Assembly (NCBI GenBank): GCA_903838355.1
Contig: CAILYC010000030.1
Span: forward strand, 62,001-126,000
Origin: an uncultured Burkholderiales bacterium
Lineage (GTDB): Bacteria; Pseudomonadota; Gammaproteobacteria; Burkholderiales; Burkholderiaceae_C
Direction: 5' to 3'
Length of the DNA: 64,000 bases
In this document: positions 1 through 7,921 of the stretch, piece after piece
How positions within the stretch are numbered: the stretch's first letter is position 1
How the letters are laid out: every line of letters begins with the position of its first letter
Made by a program: the position numbers and the translations under genes
Notes under the pieces: model-generated
The model's database searches: none
What the model was told of the DNA's origin: nothing
The model's input: only the letters and a program-made list of their open reading frames with translations

Positions 1-633
1 TACCGCCCTGCCCGGCTCGACGACCAAGTGCCAATTGAAGACACCGTGGGGGCCATCGCCGACATGGTGAAGGCGGGCTATGTGCGCCACATTGGCCTGT
101 CCGAAATGGGCTCAGAGACCATTCGACGTGCGGCCGCCGTGCACCCGATTTGTGACCTCCAAATTGAATACTCCGTGCTTTCACGAGGCATTGAGGACTC
201 GGTCTTGAAAACCTGCCGAGCGCTGGGCATTGGCATCACCGCCTACGGTGTGCTCTCGAGGGGTCTCATCGGGGGCAACTTCAAGCCCAACCAATTTACC
301 AAAGGTGACTTCAGGAGTTACAGCCCCAGGTTTCAGGCTGGCAATTTGGAGCAAAACCAGACCCTCATCGATAGACTCCAAAGCATCGCGCAAGACAAAG
401 GTGTGAGTGTCGCCCAGCTGGCCATTGCTTGGGTGGCAGCCCAAGGCCCGGACATCTTGCCCTTGGTGGGCACTCGCCAAACCCACCGTTTGGCCGACGC
501 ACTCAAATCCCTTGATGTTGTTTTGAGCGCAAGCGACTTGGCCGCCATCGACCTGGCCGTTCCCAAAGGCGCAGCGGTGGGCACACGCTACGCCCAGCTT
601 CAGATGTCTCACCTCGACAGCGAGAGAGGTTGA
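1..633 (+). CDS. Aldo/keto reductase, C-terminal part (5' end outside window)
   Basis: The frame is open from base 1, so the start lies to the left of the window; about 210 C-terminal residues are present. They match the second half of an NADPH-dependent aldo/keto reductase barrel: the YRPARLD segment before a conserved IGLSE strand, the QIEYS motif, the AYGVLSRGL loop that holds the nicotinamide cofactor, and a late LVGTR segment expected to contact the cofactor phosphate. The catalytic Asp/Tyr/Lys part lies upstream and cannot be checked. The substrate is unknown. A DMT-type transporter gene follows 41 bases downstream on the same strand and may be cotranscribed. Confidence 0.88.
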   Translation, partial: YRPARLDDQVPIEDTVGAIADMVKAGYVRHIGLSEMGSETIRRAAAVHPICDLQIEYSVLSRGIEDSVLKTCRALGIGITAYGVLSRGLIGGNFKPNQFTKGDFRSYSPRFQAGNLEQNQTLIDRLQSIAQDKGVSVAQLAIAWVAAQGPDILPLVGTRQTHRLADALKSLDVVLSASDLAAIDLAVPKGAAVGTRYAQLQMSHLDSERG

Positions 634-674
634 GCCTGAATTTTTAACATCAAACACGAAGCCCCCTTCAGCCC

Positions 675-1565
675 ATGAACACCCAGGTCCATTGGAGAGT
701 GAGCCATGCCGCGTCTTTGAACGCCATGGCGTGGATGTCGGGCGCCCTGTTCTCGTTTTGTTTCATGGCCATTGCGGCGCGAGAGCTCTCTCATGGCATC
801 AACACCTTGGAGATGTTGTTTGGTCGAAGCGTGGTGGGTTTGGTGGGCTCGGTGGGCCTCATCGTCGCCACGGGACAATGGGGGTATTTCAAAACCGAGA
901 AGCTTAAGTTCCATTTGGGCCGCAATATCTTCCATTATTTTGGACAATATGGCTGGTTTTTGGGGGTGTCACTGCTGCAACTCTCACAAGTGTTTGCCAT
1001 TGAGTTCACCTCCCCGCTTTGGACCACCTTGTTGGCGGCGGTATTTTTGGCAGAAGCCTTGACCCTGAAACGGGTGTTTGCTGTGGTTTTGGGCTTTGCT
1101 GGGGTTTACATCATCGTGAACCCAGGCCAAGGCTTGGTCAGTGCCAATGCCCTTTATGTCTTGGCCGCGGCCGTGTTCTTTTCTTTTGGCAATATTTTCA
1201 CCAAAAGGCTTGTAAAGACCGACAACCCTTTGACCATTTTGTTTTACATGTCGGTGATCCAATTCCCCATTGGGCTCACACTCTGCCTCTCGAACTTGAC
1301 AATGCCACAAGGCATTCAATGGGCATGGCTACTGGTGATCGGGGTGTCGTCCATGACCTCACACTTTTGCATGGCCAGAGCCATGCAAATAGCCGACATC
1401 AGTGTGGTGGTGACCTTGGACTTTTTGCGCCTGCCCCTGATCACAATGGTTGGCGTTTTGATCTACGCGGAGGCATTTCACCCCATCATGGTGCTGGGCT
1501 CCCTCATGGTGCTGAGCGCCAACCTCATCAATGTGTACCGGCCCACCTCAACTGCCAAGCACTAA
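675..1565 (+). CDS. EamA/DMT-superfamily inner-membrane transporter
   Basis: A 296-residue, strongly hydrophobic protein with about ten predicted membrane segments arranged as two similar halves, the usual size and layout of EamA (drug/metabolite transporter) permeases. The first half contains the FGRSVVGL helix and the FTSPLWTTLLAAVFLAE segment typical of the family. The second half repeats this with VVVTLDFLRLPLITMVG and ends after the last helix. Such proteins usually export small metabolites or amino acids across the inner membrane; the substrate cannot be deduced here. The ATG at 675 is the first one after the aldo/keto reductase stop. Confidence 0.85.
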   Translation: MNTQVHWRVSHAASLNAMAWMSGALFSFCFMAIAARELSHGINTLEMLFGRSVVGLVGSVGLIVATGQWGYFKTEKLKFHLGRNIFHYFGQYGWFLGVSLLQLSQVFAIEFTSPLWTTLLAAVFLAEALTLKRVFAVVLGFAGVYIIVNPGQGLVSANALYVLAAAVFFSFGNIFTKRLVKTDNPLTILFYMSVIQFPIGLTLCLSNLTMPQGIQWAWLLVIGVSSMTSHFCMARAMQIADISVVVTLDFLRLPLITMVGVLIYAEAFHPIMVLGSLMVLSANLINVYRPTSTAKH

Positions 1566-1569
1566 AGAC

Positions 1570-2391
1570 TTAAAGCTTCAACGCATAGGCACTCGCACCC
1601 GTGCCATTTTGCGTGCCCAAATCAAGCTGCAATGAGCTCCCATTGGGCAGCAACAAAGCCACGCCTGCCCCACTTAAACCGTCGGAACAGTTGGTGGTGA
1701 TCTTGATCGCTGCAAAGCCATGCGTGGCGTCGGGAACGACCATGCTGCCTTTTTGCAGAGAACAGATTTCATTGTTGGGTCCTTGCAAAGTGCCATTCAA
1801 ATTGCCACTGGCATCCACACTGAAATAGGTGTTGGCTTGACCCAAAGAAGTGCCCGAATAAGTACCAGCGAGCGACGCGGTACCCAAACTCAATGGCGAG
1901 TTGAAGATCGTCATCCCATTGGGCGTGCTGGACAAGGACAACACGACGCTGGGTGTATTGGCGCTCAGGACAGAGGAGTTGTCCACCGCAGAGCCCAGGG
2001 TCAAGGAAAACGAGTTGCTGCCCACTGTCGCAGCGGGCACAGAAGGATTGGAACTCGACAGACCAGGTACAACGCCCGAATTGCTGCTGAGCGACAAGGC
2101 GCCGTTGCTCACATTGAACACGCCAAAAAATGTACCACTTGGCGCGCTGACCCCCCAAAACTGATAGAACGCACCATTGGGCTGCACCAGCATGGTAAGC
2201 TGGCCGCCTGGCAAGGCACTGCCCGACCATAGGCCTTGAATGTCCTGCGTCGAGACATTCACATAGCCTTGCCCAAAATTGAGGGTCGCGCCCTTTTTGT
2301 CATCGTCTTCGTCTAGGCAAGCGCTCAAACTCAAAAGCATCCCAAAACCCAGGAAAAAACTCCGCCAGTGGCACCAATATAGGTTGATCAT
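1570..2391 (-). CDS. Putative lipoprotein of unknown function
   Basis: The frame extends to 2547, but the ATG at 2391 puts a classical lipoprotein signal at the N terminus: a hydrophobic stretch ending in the lipobox LSAC, then an acidic DEDDDKK linker. The mature part, about 245 residues, is rich in Ser, Gly, Asn and Thr, with short repeated segments such as LSLSSN and a G-T-Y-S-G-T pattern, suggesting a beta-structured surface or periplasmic domain. I do not recognise the family. It is convergent with the EamA gene (4-base gap) and divergent from the barrel protein gene at 2636. Confidence 0.6.
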   Translation of the reverse strand: MINLYWCHWRSFFLGFGMLLSLSACLDEDDDKKGATLNFGQGYVNVSTQDIQGLWSGSALPGGQLTMLVQPNGAFYQFWGVSAPSGTFFGVFNVSNGALSLSSNSGVVPGLSSSNPSVPAATVGSNSFSLTLGSAVDNSSVLSANTPSVVLSLSSTPNGMTIFNSPLSLGTASLAGTYSGTSLGQANTYFSVDASGNLNGTLQGPNNEICSLQKGSMVVPDATHGFAAIKITTNCSDGLSGAGVALLLPNGSSLQLDLGTQNGTGASAYALKL

Positions 2392-2635
2392 GAAGTTAGA
2401 TTGAAGTGTTTGCTCAAGGCAATATCGTAAAAAGGGGGCTTTTATCCCAACTCTGCACCCATCAAGCCTTTCAGCTGAGTATACGAGTATGGCCAAGAGG
2501 GGCCAAAGACACTTGTCCCAACTCAAACTGCTGCGCTTTGGATTCATACAAAGACCGCATTTGGGCGGTTGGGCACTGGTTTTCGCAACTTCAGAGCGCT
2601 ACAATTGCGACTTCCCCCCCTATATCGAACCCGAA

Positions 2636-3505
2636 ATGGCAAAACTAGTCCTCGCCCTGTCTTTGTTGTGTTTTGCCGCTTGTTCTCTGGCGCAAACGGC
2701 CAATTCCCCTAACCCATCACCAGAAAGTGCTCCAACGCCTTCAAAAGCAGCACAATCCACCCAGCCTCAGCCTTTTTTCAACAGCGACGGCTGGTTCTTT
2801 ACTTGGGGCTACAACAAAACCCACTTCAGCAACTCCAATATCAATGTGAGTCAACCCTCTTTGGGCAACAATTTCACGGTCAACGGCGTTCAGGGACACG
2901 ATGAATACCACTTCCCCACTTGCTGCAGTCCAGACAATTTAAGATTGGGTCGATACCTTGATGATGCCAAAACCATCGCTCTCGATCTGAGCTTGGATCA
3001 CACCAAATTCACCAGCACCATTGGCCAAGTGGCGAACGTGACCGGCACCAACAGCGGTGGTGTCGGCCCGCAAGTGCTGTCGACCCAGTATTTTTCCTAC
3101 ATGCTCCACAATGGCTTGAACCAAATCATGGCCAACTTGTCTTACCGTCAACCCCTGCTCGGCACGGTCGACGAGACCTCGAGTTTGTCCTTGATCAGCA
3201 AGGTGGGCGGCGGTATTGCCGTCGTACACCCTTGGAGCGAGATCAATGGCAACGAATACCAAATGCAAACCAAGACGCTCACCAATGCCTTGGGGTTCAA
3301 CAATGGTTGGTGGCGCATTGTCGGCACGTCGACCTCGGTTGAACTGGGAATGCGCTACGTGGTCTCCAAGCCGTACTATCTTGAGTTGAGCAACAAGCAG
3401 ATTTGGACCAGCATGAGCAATGTGCCGGTTTACCAAGGCAGTGCCTCACAAAAGTTGCGCTCCAACGAAATTATTTTCAGCTTGGGTTACGCGTTCAACC
3501 ATTGA
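2636..3505 (+). CDS. Predicted outer-membrane beta-barrel protein, unknown function
   Basis: The frame opens at 2489, but the ATG at 2636 begins a clear signal peptide (LVLALSLLCFAACSLAQ), so that start is preferred, giving 289 residues. A Pro/Ser/Thr-rich linker follows, then alternating hydrophobic and polar stretches with aromatic girdles (FFTWGYNKTHFSNSNI, MRYVVSKPYYLELSNKQIW) and a last strand IIFSLGYAFNH, all typical of a small outer-membrane barrel. The WGYNKTHF...VQGHDEYHF block looks like a conserved family signature, but I cannot name it. The dehalogenase-like gene follows within 20 bases on the same strand. Confidence 0.6.
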   Translation: MAKLVLALSLLCFAACSLAQTANSPNPSPESAPTPSKAAQSTQPQPFFNSDGWFFTWGYNKTHFSNSNINVSQPSLGNNFTVNGVQGHDEYHFPTCCSPDNLRLGRYLDDAKTIALDLSLDHTKFTSTIGQVANVTGTNSGGVGPQVLSTQYFSYMLHNGLNQIMANLSYRQPLLGTVDETSSLSLISKVGGGIAVVHPWSEINGNEYQMQTKTLTNALGFNNGWWRIVGTSTSVELGMRYVVSKPYYLELSNKQIWTSMSNVPVYQGSASQKLRSNEIIFSLGYAFNH

Positions 3506-3521
3506 AGTGGGGAGGGTGAAT

Positions 3522-4427
3522 TTGACGCCAGCGCTCGTGAACACGCCACCACTTTTTCCGGATTTCTCCACCCTCAGGCTTGACTTGGGCGATGTGCAAA
3601 TCAACACCTGCATCAAAGGCCATGGCCCGCCACTCTTGCTCCTGCACGGTCACCCCCAAACCCACGCCATTTGGCACCGAGTGGCCCCCACTTTGGCTCT
3701 CACCCACACGGTGGTCATGACCGACCTCAGGGGATACGGTGACTCTTCCAAGCCTCAAGGCCTGCCCGGCCACAGCAATTACGCCAAACGCACCATGGCT
3801 CTCGACTTGGTGAAGGTCATGAAGCAGCTCGGCTTTGACGCCTTTGATGTGCTCGCCCACGACCGTGGCGCTCGAGTGGCGCACCGCTTGGCGATTGATC
3901 ACCCCAACCGCGTCAAGCGTCTGATGCTGCTCGACATTGCCCCGACATTGGCAATGTACCGTCAAACCGATGAAGTCTTTGCCCGGTCTTATTGGCATTG
4001 GTTCTTTTTGATTCAGCCTTCGCCCATGCCCGAGCGCTTGATTGAGTGCAATCCTGGCGCCTACATCCGAGATGTGATGGGCAACCGCAGTGCTGGGATG
4101 ACACCTTTTGACCCCAGAGCCGTTCAAGAGTACGTGCGATGCTTGAGCCTGCCCGGTGCCGCACATGGCCTGTGCGAGGACTACCGGGCCTCATCGACCA
4201 TTGATCTCGTGCATGACCAAGACAGCCTCAACACCGGCATCAAAATCTCCCACCCGCTCAAGGTGTTTTGGGGGGTCGACGGCGTCATCCAAAAGTGTTT
4301 TGATCCATTGCGCGAGTGGGGCCAAGTCGCGTCACAAGCCTCAGGCAAAGCACTCCCGTGTGGACACTATGTTCCAGAAGAAGCCCCCCTTGAATTGCTC
4401 GAGGAGTGCGCGGTATTTTTCTCTTGA
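3522..4427 (+). CDS. Alpha/beta hydrolase of the haloacetate (fluoroacetate) dehalogenase family
   Basis: A cytoplasmic alpha/beta hydrolase of 301 residues if translation starts at the TTG at 3522, which has GGAGGG five bases upstream; an upstream extension would overlap the barrel gene. Family motifs are complete: oxyanion segment HGHPQTH, nucleophile Asp114 in HDRGAR with the carboxylate-gripping Arg115 and Arg118, Asp138, His159-Trp160 in YWHWFF, Tyr221 in EDYRA and catalytic His282 in GHYVPEE. These are the residues known in fluoroacetate dehalogenase (Asp110, Arg111, Arg114, Asp134, His155, Trp156, Tyr219, His280 in the Rhodopseudomonas enzyme). It probably hydrolyses haloacetates to glycolate. 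Defluorination is inferred, not shown. Confidence 0.8.
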   Translation: MTPALVNTPPLFPDFSTLRLDLGDVQINTCIKGHGPPLLLLHGHPQTHAIWHRVAPTLALTHTVVMTDLRGYGDSSKPQGLPGHSNYAKRTMALDLVKVMKQLGFDAFDVLAHDRGARVAHRLAIDHPNRVKRLMLLDIAPTLAMYRQTDEVFARSYWHWFFLIQPSPMPERLIECNPGAYIRDVMGNRSAGMTPFDPRAVQEYVRCLSLPGAAHGLCEDYRASSTIDLVHDQDSLNTGIKISHPLKVFWGVDGVIQKCFDPLREWGQVASQASGKALPCGHYVPEEAPLELLEECAVFFS

Positions 4428-4695
4428 AAGAATGGGCACACTCCGGCACAACAGGTGATGCCCTATTGAAGGCAATGTGCGCATTTTGAGTGACTGTTTG
4501 CCACTTTTTGATGTCTGACCCGCGCTAGGCCTGGGTGTCTTCGCTGTACAATGACAAGGGGTTGACATTCGTGATTTTAATGCTTTGGCTGCGTTTTGCT
4601 CACGCCATCGCATGATTAAACTCTAAGGCTTGCCCCGCAACGATGGCTTTGGGGGAAAGCATCCTTAAAGAGTCTTTTTCATGCCGCGAGTTCGC

Positions 4696-4723
4696 TTGAT
4701 TAAAATCTTGCACTTCTTATAAT
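4696..4723 (+). promoter_or_regulatory. Sigma70-type promoter candidate upstream of the DapA-like gene
   Basis: TTGATT at 4696-4701 and a perfect TATAAT at 4718-4723 are separated by 16 bases. The start codon of the DapA-fold gene at 4789 lies about 60 bases downstream. The 360-base gap from 4428 to 4788 contains no convincing gene. The TTGAT stretch also resembles half an FNR site, but the other half does not match. Confidence 0.5.
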
Positions 4724-4788
4724 GTATTCATGATTTCTCACGGCCAAACCTTATTTGATGCGACCCAGCATCCAGCAACAAATCCGCC

Positions 4789-5733
4789 ATGAACAATCCC
4801 GCTCCCGTCAAAGCAGGTTTCCAGGGCGTCTGGCCCGATGTCCTCACCCCCGTCAAAAGCGACCACAGTGTGGACTTGCGTCGACTGGAGTCCCATATCC
4901 GAACCTTGCTCTACAAAGGTGCCACTGGAGTTGTCTTGTTTGGTGAATCTGGAGAAGGCCCTAGTTTTTCTCATGAGGAAAAAACCCAAGCGCTGGCCCA
5001 TTTGGTCAAAGAAGGCATTCCCAGCAATGCCATCATGCTCGCTTGCGTTGACTCCTGCGCCCCCGCGGTGGCCAAGTTGATCCATTTGGCCGACTACTTG
5101 AAGCTGCAGGCCGTGCTCATCTCCTCGCCGTTTTATTACCAGGACCTGAGCGCCGATGGTTTGGTGAATTATTTTGATTTTTTATTTGAACACACGCAAA
5201 AATCCACCACCCACTGCTACCTTCATTTGTTGCCGAACAAGGTTCACCACGACCTGCCGGAAGCGGTCTTGAACACGGTGCTCGACAAACATCTCTCGCG
5301 CATTTATGGCATCGTCAATCAAACCGGCTCGAGCTCGCTCAATCAAGATTTATTGAAATCCTTTGCCGAGCACGTGCTCATCTATTCCTGCTTGGAGACC
5401 GATGTCAAAACCTTGAAGAGTACGGGCATCATCTCGGCCATGGCCAACATCATCCCCCAAGTCGTGCGCCATCAACTTGGGAGCAGTGATGTGACCCAAG
5501 CAGTTCAAATCCCCGGGCTCAAAGTCAAGAGTTCAGACGAGCGCCTTGTTGAGTTTCAAGGCGTTTTGGCACAGCACCCCAGCATCGCGACCTACAAATA
5601 CTTGCTGTCGCAAATCTATAAAAATCACGACTGGCAACTGGCCCGCCCTCCCTTGAGTGGACTGGACTCGACAAGCGTCGCAGCGCTTGACAAGAGCCTT
5701 GCCGCTTTTGGATTGAATCCCAACGTGGAATAA
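4789..5733 (+). CDS. DapA/N-acetylneuraminate-lyase-fold protein lacking the Schiff-base lysine
   Basis: Length (314 residues) and fold signature fit the dihydrodipicolinate synthase family: GVWPDVLTPV at the N terminus, LLYKGATGVVLFGESGEG, QAVLISSPFYYQ and an ETD segment near the C terminus. The catalytic positions are altered. The TT pair of the GTTGE loop is Glu53-Ser54, the tyrosine of the Y-N/H-x-P motif aligns with His146 (HLLP), and the Schiff-base lysine of the GIKD motif aligns with Val176 (GIVNQTG). It therefore cannot work as a normal class I aldolase of this family. It may bind a small acid, act by another mechanism, or be non-catalytic. It is followed 29 bases later by a 70-residue gene. 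Confidence 0.75.
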   Translation: MNNPAPVKAGFQGVWPDVLTPVKSDHSVDLRRLESHIRTLLYKGATGVVLFGESGEGPSFSHEEKTQALAHLVKEGIPSNAIMLACVDSCAPAVAKLIHLADYLKLQAVLISSPFYYQDLSADGLVNYFDFLFEHTQKSTTHCYLHLLPNKVHHDLPEAVLNTVLDKHLSRIYGIVNQTGSSSLNQDLLKSFAEHVLIYSCLETDVKTLKSTGIISAMANIIPQVVRHQLGSSDVTQAVQIPGLKVKSSDERLVEFQGVLAQHPSIATYKYLLSQIYKNHDWQLARPPLSGLDSTSVAALDKSLAAFGLNPNVE

Positions 5734-5762
5734 CACTTTACTTTTGTCGAAAGCACGCCTGC

Positions 5763-5975
5763 ATGGATTTCTCCAACACCTGGTTCATCATCGATCAACA
5801 CAAACAGCACGAGGTGATCTCTTACGAAGACTTGATAAAGCTCGACCCTCACACTTACACCTTGCTGCAAAACTTCAAAACCCACCAAGATGCCCTGACA
5901 GAAATGTCTCAACTTGTCCAACAAAGCATTTCAGCCGCCAATAAAAAGATCGACCACCTGAAAAAATCGAATTGA
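5763..5975 (+). CDS. Small conserved-looking hypothetical protein (70 aa)
   Basis: A 70-residue, mostly helical, charged protein with no signal peptide or membrane segment. The C-terminal half (MSQLVQQSISAANKKIDHLKK) could form a short coiled coil. It begins 29 bases after the DapA-like gene and ends about 100 bases before the crotonase gene, on the same strand, so cotranscription is likely. The family is not recognised. Confidence 0.5.
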   Translation: MDFSNTWFIIDQHKQHEVISYEDLIKLDPHTYTLLQNFKTHQDALTEMSQLVQQSISAANKKIDHLKKSN

Positions 5976-6073
5976 GGGTTCTCTTTGATTCCTAACCGTT
6001 CATATCACCTCAATGCACCAAAGCCCATCCAGGGGCAGATGCGACGATCCTTTAGCACCAACAAACCAAGCCC

Positions 6074-6778
6074 ATGGACCCATCCAGCTTGATCGTCGAC
6101 GATGCCTCGCACCCTGGAGTAAGAGTCCTCACCCTCAACCGACTGGGCAAAGCCAATGCGCTCGATGAAAACCTCTACCAGTTGATCAACCAAGCGTTCA
6201 GTGAGATCAAGACATCGTCCCACATTCGGTCTGTCGTGATTCAATCGGCGAGCCGCAAAATTTTCTGCGCGGGCGCTGATGTGAATGCCTTTGCTGATTG
6301 CCCCCCGATCGAGGCGCAAAAAAAACGACGCCAGCAGCTGGTGGTCACCTTGGGGCTGATCCTTGAATGCGAGAAACCTGTGGTTGCCGCCCTAGAGGGC
6401 AAGGTCATTGGGGCAGGTGCCATGCTGGCCTTGTGCGCTGACGTCATTGTTGCCACCGATAGCGTTACCTGGTCTTTTCCTGAAATTCACTTGGGGATGC
6501 CCTCGCCCATTGGTATTGCCATACTGAAAAAACGCGCCACTTACCACCACATCCATCGATTGATTCAACGCGGTGAAATACTCCAAGCTTCTGAGCTGAT
6601 GGATGCACACTTGATCGATCACCTGAGTGACTCCGATCACTTGCGGCCTGAGAGCATTCAATGTGCCGAGCGGGCGCTCAATGCCAAAGCGTTCAGCATC
6701 AACAAACGCTGGTTCAACCGCAGCACATTGGCCGAGATCAAGGACGCCCAAAACCACTTGGACCAACTCGCCACATGA
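6074..6778 (+). CDS. Enoyl-CoA hydratase/isomerase (crotonase) family protein
   Basis: A 234-residue crotonase-fold protein. It has the CoA-binding and oxyanion segment FCAGADVNAF and the second oxyanion turn GKVIGAGAMLALCADVIVA. At the position of the first catalytic glutamate of rat enoyl-CoA hydratase (Glu144) there is Met, whereas the second glutamate is kept in FPEIHLGMP. The C-terminal trimerisation helices are somewhat short. It should act on a CoA thioester in the cytoplasm, but simple syn-hydration is doubtful; an isomerase- or lyase-like reaction is possible. It ends the plus-strand run 4789-6778. Confidence 0.75.
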   Translation: MDPSSLIVDDASHPGVRVLTLNRLGKANALDENLYQLINQAFSEIKTSSHIRSVVIQSASRKIFCAGADVNAFADCPPIEAQKKRRQQLVVTLGLILECEKPVVAALEGKVIGAGAMLALCADVIVATDSVTWSFPEIHLGMPSPIGIAILKKRATYHHIHRLIQRGEILQASELMDAHLIDHLSDSDHLRPESIQCAERALNAKAFSINKRWFNRSTLAEIKDAQNHLDQLAT

Positions 6779-6949
6779 CGGAAAATTTTGAAGGCTGCGG
6801 TTTTAGTGTTTGGCAATGTTAAAAACTGCCGACAAAAAAATCCCTTGAGACCAAGAACCCTCGACTCCTTGGCATTGGCAGTGGAAGAGCCTATGCCATC
6901 CAATTGACTCAATTGGCTCTATTAGCTCATTTGGCTTAGACCGCCATGG

Positions 6950-7756
6950 CTAGACTTTTTTTTGAGCAATCGAAGAAGCAATTTTCTTTTTCCATTCTTT
7001 ATACCAAGCCTCGCCCTCGTTGAGCTCAACGGCTTTGGCATAGCGGTAAAGCGTCACTTCAAAGTACGAAAATGCAATGAAAAAACCTTGCCAGCCATCC
7101 AAGATTCCGAGCTTGAACACATAGTGCTTGAGAAACGCCCAGATTGCATGCCCCAAGGCTTTGGCAAAGCTTGAGTTTTGCTGCCTTTTTTTAACGGCGC
7201 CCAGTGTCGAGTAGCGGTTCATCTTGACGATGGATTCGGCCAAATTCTTGAAAGGAAACTGCCAAATGGCTTGTTGAAGATGGCCCACTTTGGCATTTCC
7301 TATCAACTCAAAACCCTCGTGCACGGGCAAGTTGTCGTACTTGAAGCAATGTTTATGAAAGAGCTGAGGCTGGCGGTAATTGGGATACCAGCCCGAGTGC
7401 TTGACTTCATGGCCTAAAAAGAAATTGCGCCTGGGGACATAAAACACATCATGGGATGGGTTGTCAATTTTCTGGCGAATTTCTTGTGCCACTTCAGGTG
7501 TACAAATCTCATCGCTGTCCAAACTAAACACCCAGTCATGCTGGCAGTGGCTCAACGCTTGGTTGCGCAAATCGCCAAAACCCTTGAACTCCACTTGCAC
7601 CACCTTGGCCCCCAAGGACTGCGCAATGCTAACGGTTTTGTCGGTGCTGAAAGAATCGATGACCAACACCTCATCGGACCATTGAACACTGCGAATCGCG
7701 TTTTCAATTTTGTCTTCTTCGTTGAAGGTGATGAGGTAGGTGCTGATCAAGGCCAT
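6950..7756 (-). CDS. Family 2 glycosyltransferase (WaaE/KdtX-like, LPS core)
   Basis: A 268-residue GT-A glycosyltransferase. The N terminus reads LISTYLITFNEEDKIENAIRS, then VLVIDSFSTDKT, and the metal-binding DSDE motif appears in VFSLDSDEI. A C-terminal amphipathic segment with aromatic residues fits a membrane-associated enzyme. The order and spacing resemble WaaE/KdtX beta-1,4-glucosyltransferases that act on lipopolysaccharide core heptose, at the cytoplasmic face of the inner membrane. The acceptor is inferred from similarity only. It stands alone, convergent with the crotonase gene and upstream of a terminator that serves the next minus-strand gene. Confidence 0.8.
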   Translation of the reverse strand: MALISTYLITFNEEDKIENAIRSVQWSDEVLVIDSFSTDKTVSIAQSLGAKVVQVEFKGFGDLRNQALSHCQHDWVFSLDSDEICTPEVAQEIRQKIDNPSHDVFYVPRRNFFLGHEVKHSGWYPNYRQPQLFHKHCFKYDNLPVHEGFELIGNAKVGHLQQAIWQFPFKNLAESIVKMNRYSTLGAVKKRQQNSSFAKALGHAIWAFLKHYVFKLGILDGWQGFFIAFSYFEVTLYRYAKAVELNEGEAWYKEWKKKIASSIAQKKV

Positions 7757-7810
7757 GGCTTAAGGATCTTATAAAAATGAACAAATACAAAGCGGCTCGA
7801 TTGTATCGCG

Positions 7811-7860
7811 CAATAAAAAAGCCACCTCACCCTGAATGGTTCAGTGAGAGGTGGCTTTAT
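7811..7860 (-). terminator. Rho-independent terminator after the LivK-type receptor gene
   Basis: AAAGCCACCTC pairs with GAGGTGGCTTT across a short loop. Read on the minus strand, the stem is followed by a T-run (CTTTTTTATTG). It lies about 60 bases beyond the stop of the 7922-9100 gene. Confidence 0.8.
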
Positions 7861-7921
7861 AACGGGAGGGGCCAGCGGTTCAGGTGTGAGCTAGACCAAC
7901 CTTGTCCTTGGCAATGCCTGA

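Noticed and set aside
4690-4710. Possible FNR site TTGATTAAAATCTT upstream of the DapA-like gene
   Set aside because: The second half-site does not match ATCAA, and the first half overlaps the -35 element of a good sigma70 promoter; the match is probably chance.
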